Positions 21,339 through 28,017 of a DNA stretch of 64,000 nucleotides are shown piece by piece. Made by a program: the position numbers and the translations under genes. The stretch covers positions 310,001 through 374,000 of the forward strand of contig NZ_FOWW01000006.1 in the NCBI RefSeq assembly GCF_900115565.1, written 5' to 3'. The notes below the pieces were generated by a model, which saw only the letters and a list, made by a program, of their open reading frames with translations, did no database searches and was not told the DNA's origin. Origin of the DNA: Amycolatopsis arida (GTDB lineage Bacteria; Actinomycetota; Actinomycetes; Mycobacteriales; Pseudonocardiaceae). How positions within the stretch are numbered: the first letter of the stretch is position 1; the number at the start of each line of letters is the position of its first letter.

Positions 21339-21470
21339 GTGTCCGCGTCCTGCGATCACGTGACCGCGCCGCAGGGCGCGGACACGCGTACACGGACCGC
21401 GGACACACGTACACGGACCGCGGACACACGTACACGGACCGCGGACACACGTGCGGGGAGCGCGGACACG
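21339..21470. repeat. 21-bp repeat array with 16-bp hairpin at a convergent gene end
   Basis: GTGTCCGCG-T-CCTGCG (21339-21354) pairs with CGCAGG-G-CGCGGACAC (21370-21385), one G-U pair, across a 15-base loop. Four tandem 21-bp units beginning GCGGACAC start at 21378, 21399, 21420 and 21441, with a ninth-base fragment at 21462. Units 2 and 3 are identical. The array fills the gap between the kinase-like gene (+) and pimB' (-). Confidence 0.87.
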
Positions 21471-22634
21471 TCAGGTGGTGACGGGGGTGGGGGTGGGGTC
21501 GGGGTCGAGGAGGGTGGACAGGCGGTTGGCGAGGACGTCCCAGCGCCAGTGCCTGCGCACCCACTCGCGGCCGGCGTGACCCATCCGCCGCGCGCGGGCC
21601 GGATCGGCGAGCAGCGGGACGATGGTGTCCACGAGCTGGTCGAGCCGGCGGCCGTCGACGACGTGTCCGGTCACCTCGTCCAGCACGGTCTCGGGGGCGC
21701 CGCCGGACCGGCCGGCCACGACCGGCAACCCGGTCGCCGACGCCTCGAGGTAGACGATCCCCAACCCCTCGACGTCGAGCCCCTTCCCGCGGGTGCGCGC
21801 CGGCATCGCGAACACGTCACCGGCGGCGTAGTGCGCCGGCAGCTCCGCCCACGGCACCGACCCGGCGAACACCACGTGCTCGGTGACCCCCACCTCGGCC
21901 GCGAGCCGCACCAGCCGCTTCCGGTACGGGCCGCCGCCGACCAGCAGCAACGCCGCGTCCGGAACCCGCCGGCGCAGCTCCGGCAGCGCCCGCACGAGCA
22001 TGTCCTGCCCCTTGCGCGGCACCAGCCGGGACACGCACACCACGGTCGGCCGGTCGCCGAGCCCGTACCGGCGGCGCAGCCGCGCCCTTCCGGCGGGGTC
22101 GGGGCGGAACAGCTCGGGGTCCACACCGGACGGCAGGTGCTCCAGCGCGGCCATCGGGCCGAACGCCGACGCGAACCGCGACCGGGTGTACTCGCTGACG
22201 TAGGTCACCACGTCGGCCGTGTCGCCGATCCGGCGCAACGCCTGCCGGGCACCGGGCAGCATCGACCACCCGACCTCGTGCCCATGAGTGCACGCCACCA
22301 CCCGCTGCGCGCCCGCCGCCCGCAACGCCGAGCCGAGCAACGCCAGCGGTGCCGCCGCGCCGAACCACACCGCCCGGCACCCGCGGGCCCGCAGGATCTC
22401 CCGAGCCCGCCGCAGCACGTCCGGCGTGGGCAGCATCAGCCCGGTCGGGTGCCGCACCACCTCGAACGGCGCGGCGGCGTCGAACTCCCGGTGTGAGCCG
22501 GTGGACGACTCCCACGACGGCGCGTAGACCACCAGGTCGTCGGCGGGCAGCCGGTGGGCCAGCGAGTTCAGGTAGTTCTGGATCCCGCCCGGCCGGGGCG
22601 GGAAGTCGTTGGTCACCAGCAGAGTCCGCAGCAC
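21471..22634 (-). CDS. pimB: GDP-mannose-dependent mannosyltransferase PimB'-like (GT4)
   Basis: A 387-residue GT4 glycosyltransferase. It matches, as I recall it, M. tuberculosis PimB' (Rv2188c) closely: TLLVTNDFPPRPGGIQNYL at the start, FGAAAPLALLG, THGHEVGWSMLPGARQ, VVCVSRLVPRKGQD and the nucleotide-sugar motif EGLGIVYLEASATGLPVVAG. It should add the second mannose to phosphatidylinositol mannoside on the inner membrane face. Start: GTG 22634. The frame extends upstream, but the N-terminal TLLVTNDFPP fits the family start. Neighbouring NlpC/P60 genes are also found next to pimB' in mycobacteria. Confidence 0.9.
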   Translation of the reverse strand: MLRTLLVTNDFPPRPGGIQNYLNSLAHRLPADDLVVYAPSWESSTGSHREFDAAAPFEVVRHPTGLMLPTPDVLRRAREILRARGCRAVWFGAAAPLALLGSALRAAGAQRVVACTHGHEVGWSMLPGARQALRRIGDTADVVTYVSEYTRSRFASAFGPMAALEHLPSGVDPELFRPDPAGRARLRRRYGLGDRPTVVCVSRLVPRKGQDMLVRALPELRRRVPDAALLLVGGGPYRKRLVRLAAEVGVTEHVVFAGSVPWAELPAHYAAGDVFAMPARTRGKGLDVEGLGIVYLEASATGLPVVAGRSGGAPETVLDEVTGHVVDGRRLDQLVDTIVPLLADPARARRMGHAGREWVRRHWRWDVLANRLSTLLDPDPTPTPVTT

Positions 22635-22686
22635 ACGCCGCAGGCTACCGCCCCACCACCGGCCCGGACGCGGCACCGGCGATGCC

Positions 22687-22706
22687 ACGAAGGCCGCTTC
22701 CTTCGT
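22687..22706. repeat. Small inverted repeat ACGAAGG-N6-CCTTCGT
   Basis: A 7-bp perfect inverted repeat in the leader region between the first NlpC/P60 gene and pimB'. Its GAAGGCC core resembles the larger GAAGGCCACCTTC hairpin at 35332-35384 and may be a decayed copy of that element. Confidence 0.4.
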
Positions 22707-22749
22707 CACCATCCCCACCATCCACGCGGGCACGCGGTACCGAGCTGAC

Positions 22750-22782
22750 GCGCCCCCACCGGTCGCCGGCCGGCGGGGGCGC
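22750..22782 (-). terminator. Terminator after the first NlpC/P60 gene
   Basis: GCGCCCCC (22750-22757) and GGGGGCGC (22775-22782) form a perfect 8-bp stem about 25 bases past the stop of the 22807-23859 gene on the minus strand; the 17-base loop is itself GC-rich and partly self-complementary. Confidence 0.65.
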
Positions 22783-22806
22783 ATCGTGAGGGTCGTGGCG
22801 GGCGGG

Positions 22807-23859
22807 TCAGGCGACGCGGCGGGCGCCGCTGTAGCCACTCTGCACCGAGGAGATCTTCACGACCTCGCCCGGCTGCGGGGCGTGCACCATCTTGCCGCCG
22901 CCGAGGTAGATGCCCACGTGGTAGGCCGGCGAGCCGAAGAACACCAGGTCACCCGGCTGGAGCTGCTGCCGGGACACCGGGGTGCCGAAGCCCTGCTGGG
23001 ATCGGGCGGTACGGGGAAGGGTGATCCCGGCCTGCCGGTACGCCCACAAGGTCAACCCGGAGCAGTCGAACTCGCGCGGACCCTCCTCACCGAGCCGGTA
23101 GTTGCTGCCGATCTTGCTCAGCGCGGCGTCCACCGCGGTCTGCGCGGCCGGGCCGGGCGCCTTCACGCTCGGGATCGGCCCGCCGGTGTCCCGCTGTGCG
23201 GCCCGGTCGGCACTGCTGAGCAAGCCGTGCGCCCGCTCCAGCCGCCGGATCTGCTCGTCGAGCGCGCTCTTGCGCTGCTCGATGTCCGCGGTGAGCTTGG
23301 CCGCCTCGTCCTTCGCGGCCTGCGCGCGGGCCCGCGCGTCGGCCGCCTGCCGCTCGGCCGCGGCGGACTGGTCCACCGCCCCGGCCAGCCGGCGCAACAC
23401 CTGGTTGCGCTCGGCGGCCAGCATGTCCAGTGCCGCGGAGCGGTCCAGGAAGTCATTGGCCGAACTGCCGGACAGCAGTGCGGACAGCTTGGTGAGCTGC
23501 GCGGCCCCGCTGGTGAAGGTCGTCCCGGCCAGCCGGTCGACCTCCGCCCGGAAGACCTCCTCGTCGGCCGCCGCCCGCTCGCCCGCCTGCCGGGCCGCCT
23601 CGAGGTCGGCGGTCGCCTTCTCCAACTCGGCCCGCTTCGCCGCCAGGTCCTCCTTGGCGACCAGGTACTCCTCGTTGAGCTTCTCCGCCTGCTCGCCCAA
23701 CTCCCGGTACTGCGCCAGCGCGTCCGAGGACGACGTGCCCGGCGGGGTCAGGGGAACAGGCTGGGGTGTCGCGGTGGCCGGCACCTGGACCGCGATCGCG
23801 ATCACCGCGGAGGCCGCCAGCGCACCGGACAGTACTCGTTTCGTCAGCTGCGACCGCAC
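22807..23859 (-). CDS. Secreted NlpC/P60 peptidoglycan hydrolase with coiled coil (paralog 1)
   Basis: A 350-residue secreted protein: signal peptide KRVLSGALAASAVIAIAVQVPATA (cleavage near residue 30), long Ala/Glu-rich coiled coil (about 45-225), and a C-terminal NlpC/P60 domain with catalytic Cys in DCSGLTLWAYRQAG, His in HVGIYLGGGKMVHAP and the N-terminal domain motif GDLVFFGS. It resembles RipA/Rv2190c-type D,L-endopeptidases that cut peptide stems during growth or division. It is about 70% identical by eye to the next gene and arose by tandem duplication. Confidence 0.92.
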   Translation of the reverse strand: MRSQLTKRVLSGALAASAVIAIAVQVPATATPQPVPLTPPGTSSSDALAQYRELGEQAEKLNEEYLVAKEDLAAKRAELEKATADLEAARQAGERAAADEEVFRAEVDRLAGTTFTSGAAQLTKLSALLSGSSANDFLDRSAALDMLAAERNQVLRRLAGAVDQSAAAERQAADARARAQAAKDEAAKLTADIEQRKSALDEQIRRLERAHGLLSSADRAAQRDTGGPIPSVKAPGPAAQTAVDAALSKIGSNYRLGEEGPREFDCSGLTLWAYRQAGITLPRTARSQQGFGTPVSRQQLQPGDLVFFGSPAYHVGIYLGGGKMVHAPQPGEVVKISSVQSGYSGARRVA

Positions 23860-24130
23860 GTCGCGCGGGTCTCCTCTGCTCTCGGCCGCCCGCCGGTCGG
23901 CACGACCGGCGCCGCCCCCGCACGGCTGATCGGGCGGCGGTCCCGCGTCGGCCGGCCCCGCTGGCCGGCTCGCCTGCCACGAGACCTCGGTCAGGCTATG
24001 GAGGGCACAACCGGCGATCCACTGTGCGTAGGTGAACGGAGACCGAGAAGCGCTGAACGGTAGCCGGATTGGTCCGTCCGGAGTAGTCGAACCGAAGAAG
24101 TGATCACGCTACGCGCGAGTAGCTACACGA
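23860..24130 (-). promoter_or_regulatory. Leader of the first NlpC/P60 gene
   Basis: A 270-bp region upstream of the gene with no coding frame I can support. The block 23971-23995 (TGCCACGAGACCTCGGTCAGG) matches 25505-25526 upstream of the second NlpC/P60 gene at all but a few positions, and the last 25 bases before both start codons are also alike. Either the tandem duplication included the leader, or both leaders keep a regulatory RNA element. Confidence 0.45.
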
Positions 24131-24164
24131 AACGGGGTGGCACCGCGATCGGTGCCACCCCGTT
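24131..24164 (-). terminator. Strong terminator after the second NlpC/P60 gene
   Basis: A perfect 15-bp stem, AACGGGGTGGCACCG paired with CGGTGCCACCCCGTT around a 4-base loop CGAT, 33 bases past the stop of the 24197-25252 gene. It is one of the clearest intrinsic terminators in the window and separates the two paralogs into different transcripts. Confidence 0.85.
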
Positions 24165-24196
24165 CGAGGTGGATTCGAGGGCGCTGTCGAACTCGC

Positions 24197-25252
24197 TCAG
24201 GCGACCCGGCGCGCGCCGCTGTACTGCGCCTGCAGCGGCGAGATCTTGACGACGTCGCCCGAGGTGGGCGCGTGCACCATCTTGCCGCCGCCGATGTAGA
24301 TGCCCACGTGCGAGACCGGCGAGTAGAAGAACACCAGGTCACCCGGCTGGAGCTGGTTGCGGGAGACCGGGGTGCCGTAGGCGGACTGGGCCCGGCTGGA
24401 CCGCGGGATGCTGATGCCGGCCTGCTTGTAGGCCCACGAGGTCAGCCCCGAGCAGTCGAACGTGCTGGGGCCCTCGGCGCCCCACACGTAGCTGCTGCCC
24501 AGCTTGCTGAGCGCGGCGTCCACCGCGGCCTGCGCGGCCGGGCCGGGCGCCTTCACGTTCGGGATCGGTCCGCCGGTGTCCCGCTGCGCGGCGCGGTCGG
24601 CGGAGGTGAGCAGCCCGTTGGCCCTGGCCAGCTCGGCGAGCTGGTCGTCGAGCGCCTTCTTCCTGGCCTCGATGTCGGCGGTGAGCTTGGCCGCCTCGTC
24701 CTTGGCGGTCTGCGCGCGGGCCTGCGCGTCGGCCGCCTGCCGCTGCGCGTCCGCGGCCTGCGTCACCGCGCCGGAGAGCCGGCTCAGTGCGTTGTTCTTG
24801 TCCGCGGCCAGCACCTCCAGTGCCGACGAGCGGTCCAGGAAGTCCTGGGCGGAGTTGCCGGTGAGCAGTGCGGACAGCTTGTTGAGCTGGGCACCGCTGG
24901 TGAACGAGGCGTCGGCGAACTTGTCGACCTCGCGACGGAAGTGCTCCTCGTCCTCCTTGGCCGCGGCCAGTGACTGCTGGGCGGCCTCGAGGTCGGCGCT
25001 GGCCTTGTCCAGGTCGGCCTGCCGGGCGGACAGGTCGTCCTTCGCCTTGAGGTAGTCCTCGTTGAGCTTCTCGGCCTGCGCGGCCAGCTCACGGTACTTC
25101 TGCAGCGCCTCGGAGGTGTTGCTCGGGGGTTGTTGGGGAGCGGGGGCGGGGATGGGGCTCGCGGTGGCCGGTTCGGTGACGGTCACCGCCGCGATCACGG
25201 CGGCGGCGGCCAGCGCGCCCGAGACCACACGCTTCACTGGATGCGACTGCAC
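24197..25252 (-). CDS. Secreted NlpC/P60 peptidoglycan hydrolase with coiled coil (paralog 2)
   Basis: A 351-residue paralog of the preceding entry with the same architecture: signal peptide (KRVVSGALAAAAVIAAVTVTEPATA), coiled coil of about 180 residues, and NlpC/P60 domain with DCSGLTSWAYKQAG, HVGIYIGGGKMVHAP and GDLVFFYS. The catalytic Cys and His are intact. The GTG start is preceded by AAGGAG. It has its own 15-bp terminator and a leader of over 400 bp, so it is transcribed separately. Confidence 0.92.
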   Translation of the reverse strand: MQSHPVKRVVSGALAAAAVIAAVTVTEPATASPIPAPAPQQPPSNTSEALQKYRELAAQAEKLNEDYLKAKDDLSARQADLDKASADLEAAQQSLAAAKEDEEHFRREVDKFADASFTSGAQLNKLSALLTGNSAQDFLDRSSALEVLAADKNNALSRLSGAVTQAADAQRQAADAQARAQTAKDEAAKLTADIEARKKALDDQLAELARANGLLTSADRAAQRDTGGPIPNVKAPGPAAQAAVDAALSKLGSSYVWGAEGPSTFDCSGLTSWAYKQAGISIPRSSRAQSAYGTPVSRNQLQPGDLVFFYSPVSHVGIYIGGGKMVHAPTSGDVVKISPLQAQYSGARRVA

Positions 25253-25707
25253 GTCGCGCGTGTCTCCTTCGCTGTCGGCCGCCTACCGGCGTCGCCCTAC
25301 GGGAAGAGGTCGGGGGCCCTCCTCCCGGCCGACGGGACCGGGCGGTCGAACAGCCGGTCCAGTGGCGAGGCGTCCCGCCGCTCCAGACATGGCGACACCG
25401 CGACTGGGTCGATCGCCTGGACGTGCGCAGCGGGCCGGCACAGCTCCCCGACAAGCTGTTTCGGCGGCGATCCCGCGTCGCCGTCTCCTTGCCGTGACGG
25501 CCGACTGCCACGAGATCTCGGCCAGGTTACGAAACAGTCGTCTCGGAGTCCACCGGTCGAACGGAGAACGCCTGCCGCGGAACCGCGTTGTCGCAGCGCA
25601 GCGGCGGTACATCCAATAGTGTGAGCGAGGCAACACAGAGTTGCGGCGGCGGTGAAAACCTTCACTCGATCGTCGGGTGGTCGGGGGAACACCGCTACTG
25701 TCGCGCG
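25253..25707 (-). promoter_or_regulatory. Long leader of the second NlpC/P60 gene, possible cis-regulatory RNA
   Basis: A 455-bp stretch without a supportable gene. On the minus strand it holds the block AGATCTCGTGGCAGTCGG (25501-25518) and several GC-rich stem possibilities, for example GGCGACGCGGGATCGCC near 25464-25480. Part of it is shared with the leader of paralog 1. Actinobacterial NlpC/P60 and rpf genes often carry a c-di-AMP (ydaO) riboswitch; I cannot match the full ydaO consensus here and leave it as a candidate. Confidence 0.35.
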
Positions 25708-25977
25708 TCATCCCGCCCGCGGGACCCGCCGCCGTCGTCCGGCCTGGCGAGCGGGGGCGGGGTCGGCATTCCCGCCGGTGCCGCCGGCGTGATCGGTCGG
25801 CACCAGCCGCAGCCGGGGCACCATGCCCGCCTCGACCAGCGCACCGATCGCGCGCCGCTCGTCGTCGTCCCACTCCACCGCCGGCGGCGCGCCCAGCAGC
25901 ACGCTGACGACGCAGTCGGCGCACGCGTCACCGCGCACCGCGCACCGGTCGCAGTCGATGATCAGGGTGTCGTCCAC
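25708..25977 (-). CDS. Small conserved protein with CxxC pairs
   Basis: An 89-residue protein beginning VDDTLIIDCDRCAVRGDACADC, so four Cys residues in two CxxC-like pairs near the N-terminus suggest a zinc or iron-sulfur site. A short helical segment (WDDDERRAIGALVEAG) and a basic Arg-rich tail follow. GTG 25977 is chosen because GGAGG lies 5 bases upstream; a GTG at 26013 would add a run of acidic residues encoded by the Shine-Dalgarno itself. Function unknown. Confidence 0.65.
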   Translation of the reverse strand: MDDTLIIDCDRCAVRGDACADCVVSVLLGAPPAVEWDDDERRAIGALVEAGMVPRLRLVPTDHAGGTGGNADPAPARQAGRRRRVPRAG

Positions 25978-26090
25978 GTCTTCCTCCTCGAGCTCCCTCG
26001 GCCGCGGCGTCACGGCATCCGGTGTCCTCGACTCGCACAGTAGGAACGACCCCCGACAGTTCCGGCTCGGTCACCGAGGATGACGCCGGC

Positions 26091-26174
26091 GGCCAACACG
26101 GCGACGGGAACGGCGAACACGCGGACGCGAACCGCGAACACGGTGACGGGGGCGGCGAACACGCCGGGAGGTCA
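26091..26174 (+). repeat. Four tandem 21-bp units running into the stop of the VanY-type gene
   Basis: Units start at 26091, 26112, 26133 and 26154, each close to GGCGAACACGGCGACGGGAA. The fourth unit ends in TCA (26172-26174), the stop codon of the minus-strand VanY-type gene. The sequence and 21-bp period are the same as in the array over the nadB start (9008-9070), in the opposite orientation to the local genes. Confidence 0.8.
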
Positions 26175-27941
26175 GCCGATGAACTCCCAGTGCCATGGCT
26201 CCTCCCTGCCGCCGCCCTGGCGCGCCCACCCGGGGTGCGTCCAGCCGAACGCCCCGGCGTTGGCGACCAGCCAGCCGTGCTCGGGCGTGCCGAACGACTC
26301 CGCGCCGCCGCACAGGTCCACCGCGAGCCCCCATCCGTGGTTGCTGGTGCCGGGCACGGCGGCCAGCGACGGCTTGCGCCGGTACAGGTCCACCTGCGCC
26401 GGGAAGGTGCGGTAGGAGTCGGTGACGCACAGCGGCCGGCCGAACGTGGCCGCGAACGCCCGCGACATCTCCTGGAACGTCTGCGCGGCGTCGCACCGCA
26501 GCCGGTGCGCCCCCACCCCGATCGGGCACAGCGCGGCGGCCGGGATCAGCCCGTTCGGGTAGCCGCCCCACGCGCCGACGGCCCGCTCGGGCGCGTCCGG
26601 CCGGGGCGGCAGCTGCACGCCGCCGCACCGCCAGTGCGGTTCGCCCTCGGCCCGCTCCGGCACCGGTTCGGCGGGTCGGGTGCCCAGCGCGGGCCTGGCG
26701 AAGCCGAGCACGGTGTCGCCCGCCGGCAGGTCGGTGACGACCACGCCGGCCAGCCGGGCGTCGGCGGCCAGCATCGTCCGCTCGTCGAGCACGATCCCCA
26801 CCGACTGCACGCCGTACCGTTCCGGCCCCACGAACACCAGGTCCCCGGGCCGCGCCGCCCCCGCCGGCACCGGCCGGCTCACCGCGAACTGCTCGCCGGC
26901 GGGCGCCGGCAGCGGCAGCCCGGCACCGCCGAACACCGACCGCACCAGCCCGTCGCAGGAGTAGGCCACCGGCCCCTCGCCACCGCGGTCCGGCACGAAC
27001 GGCCGGCCGAGGGCCTCCACCGCCGCGGAGACCGCGGCGATCGTCTCCTTCGGCAGCACCAGCAGCCGCTGCCCGGTCACGCTCCGCTGCGCGACACCTG
27101 GTTGCGGGGCGCCGTCCGGGCCGGGCACCGCCGACAGCCCGGCCGGCAGCCGGGCCGGGTCGCGCAGCGCGGCCGCGGGCGGCGGAGTGATCCCGGCGTC
27201 GGCGAGCCGGTCGAGGTAGGCGCGCCAGTTGTCCGCCGTGGCGCGGTTGCGCTCCTGCTGGGCCCGCTGCTGGGCGACCACGGCGGCGTCGGCGGCGCCG
27301 ATCGGTCCGCGCAGCTCGGCGGCGACGGCGTCGGCACGGTTGGTCGCGTCGCCGGTGCGCCGCTCCAGCTCGGCCTTCCGCTCGGTGGCCGACCGCTCGG
27401 CGCCGGCCGCGGCCTCCTCGGCGGCGACGGCGTCGCGTTGCCGGCGCAGCGCCGCGCCGAGCCGCTGGTCCTGCTCGGCACGCAGGTGGTGGAGCATCGA
27501 CGTGCCGTCCAGCAGGTCGCGCGGGTTCCCGGCGGTCAGCAGCACCCGCAGCTCACCGGGCCGGCCGCGGGCGGTGAACACGGCGCGGGAGAATTCGTCC
27601 ACCGCGCGCTGTTGCTCGGCGACCGCCGCGTCGGCGGCCGCGCGCTCCGCCCGCGCCCGCCGCAGCCGGTCGGCCGCGGCGTTCACCTCGTCCCGCGTCT
27701 CCCGGATCCGCCCGGCGAGCTCGCCCAACTCGCGCTGGACCTCGTCGGCCGTGCGCTGCAGCTTCGCCACCTCGGGGTCGGCGAAGGCGGTGCCGGGCCG
27801 CGGGTCGGGCACGCCGGCGCCGGGCGCGACCCCGGCCTCCACTCCGGGCTCCGGGGGCCGGTCCTGCGCACCGGCCCCCGGAGAAAGCAGCAACGCGCCG
27901 ACCAGTACCAGCGTCGTCACCACGGCGAGTCCGCTCCGCAT
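26172..27941 (-). CDS. Secreted protein with coiled coil, degenerate NlpC/P60 domain and VanY-type D,D/L,D-carboxypeptidase domain
   Basis: A 589-residue protein: signal peptide MRSGLAVVTTLVLVGALLLSPGAGA, coiled coil to about residue 240, an NlpC/P60-like domain (YSCDGLVRSVFGGAGLPLP, PGDLVFVG) and a C-terminal peptidase M15 domain. M15 has zinc-site motifs TSNHGWGLAVDLC (SxHxxGxAxD) and EEPWHWEF. In the NlpC-like part the Cys is kept, but the usual HVGIYLG reads QSVGIVLD, so the catalytic His is missing. The M15 part should trim D-Ala from stem peptides. The ATG at 27941 has GGAGG 5 bases upstream; an ATG at 27962 is the longer alternative. Confidence 0.85.
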   Translation of the reverse strand: MRSGLAVVTTLVLVGALLLSPGAGAQDRPPEPGVEAGVAPGAGVPDPRPGTAFADPEVAKLQRTADEVQRELGELAGRIRETRDEVNAAADRLRRARAERAAADAAVAEQQRAVDEFSRAVFTARGRPGELRVLLTAGNPRDLLDGTSMLHHLRAEQDQRLGAALRRQRDAVAAEEAAAGAERSATERKAELERRTGDATNRADAVAAELRGPIGAADAAVVAQQRAQQERNRATADNWRAYLDRLADAGITPPPAAALRDPARLPAGLSAVPGPDGAPQPGVAQRSVTGQRLLVLPKETIAAVSAAVEALGRPFVPDRGGEGPVAYSCDGLVRSVFGGAGLPLPAPAGEQFAVSRPVPAGAARPGDLVFVGPERYGVQSVGIVLDERTMLAADARLAGVVVTDLPAGDTVLGFARPALGTRPAEPVPERAEGEPHWRCGGVQLPPRPDAPERAVGAWGGYPNGLIPAAALCPIGVGAHRLRCDAAQTFQEMSRAFAATFGRPLCVTDSYRTFPAQVDLYRRKPSLAAVPGTSNHGWGLAVDLCGGAESFGTPEHGWLVANAGAFGWTHPGWARQGGGREEPWHWEFIG

Positions 27942-27962
27942 CCGCACCTCCGCCGGGGCCAT

Positions 27963-27984
27963 CGTTGTCCTATGGATAACAACG
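27963..27984. promoter_or_regulatory. Small inverted repeat between the ABC permease and VanY-type gene
   Basis: CGTTGT (27963-27968) and ACAACG (27979-27984) flank CCTATGGATA. The AT-rich centre is unusual here. It lies 34 bases after the permease stop and 21 bases before the VanY-type start on the minus strand, so it could be a weak terminator or an operator for the VanY-type gene. Confidence 0.35.
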
Positions 27985-28017
27985 GCCCCGGCGTCGGTCC
28001 GTCACGCCCCGATCGAG

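Noticed and set aside
25253-25620. c-di-AMP (ydaO) riboswitch upstream of the NlpC/P60 gene
   Set aside because: Gene context fits, and AGATCTCG and CCGACAGC fragments are suggestive, but the conserved GGGGAACC, GGGUGAAUC and CCUCGUAAGC segments could not be placed. Kept only as a candidate leader.
23080-25620. Open frames opposite the NlpC/P60 genes rich in Ser/Ala/Arg
   Set aside because: They mirror the coiled-coil codons on the other strand and have no independent support.
26080-26415. Plus-strand frame with ANT repeats over the 21-bp array
   Set aside because: It is the translation of the 21-bp repeat followed by antisense of the VanY-type gene; the heptapeptide periodicity comes from the repeat unit.
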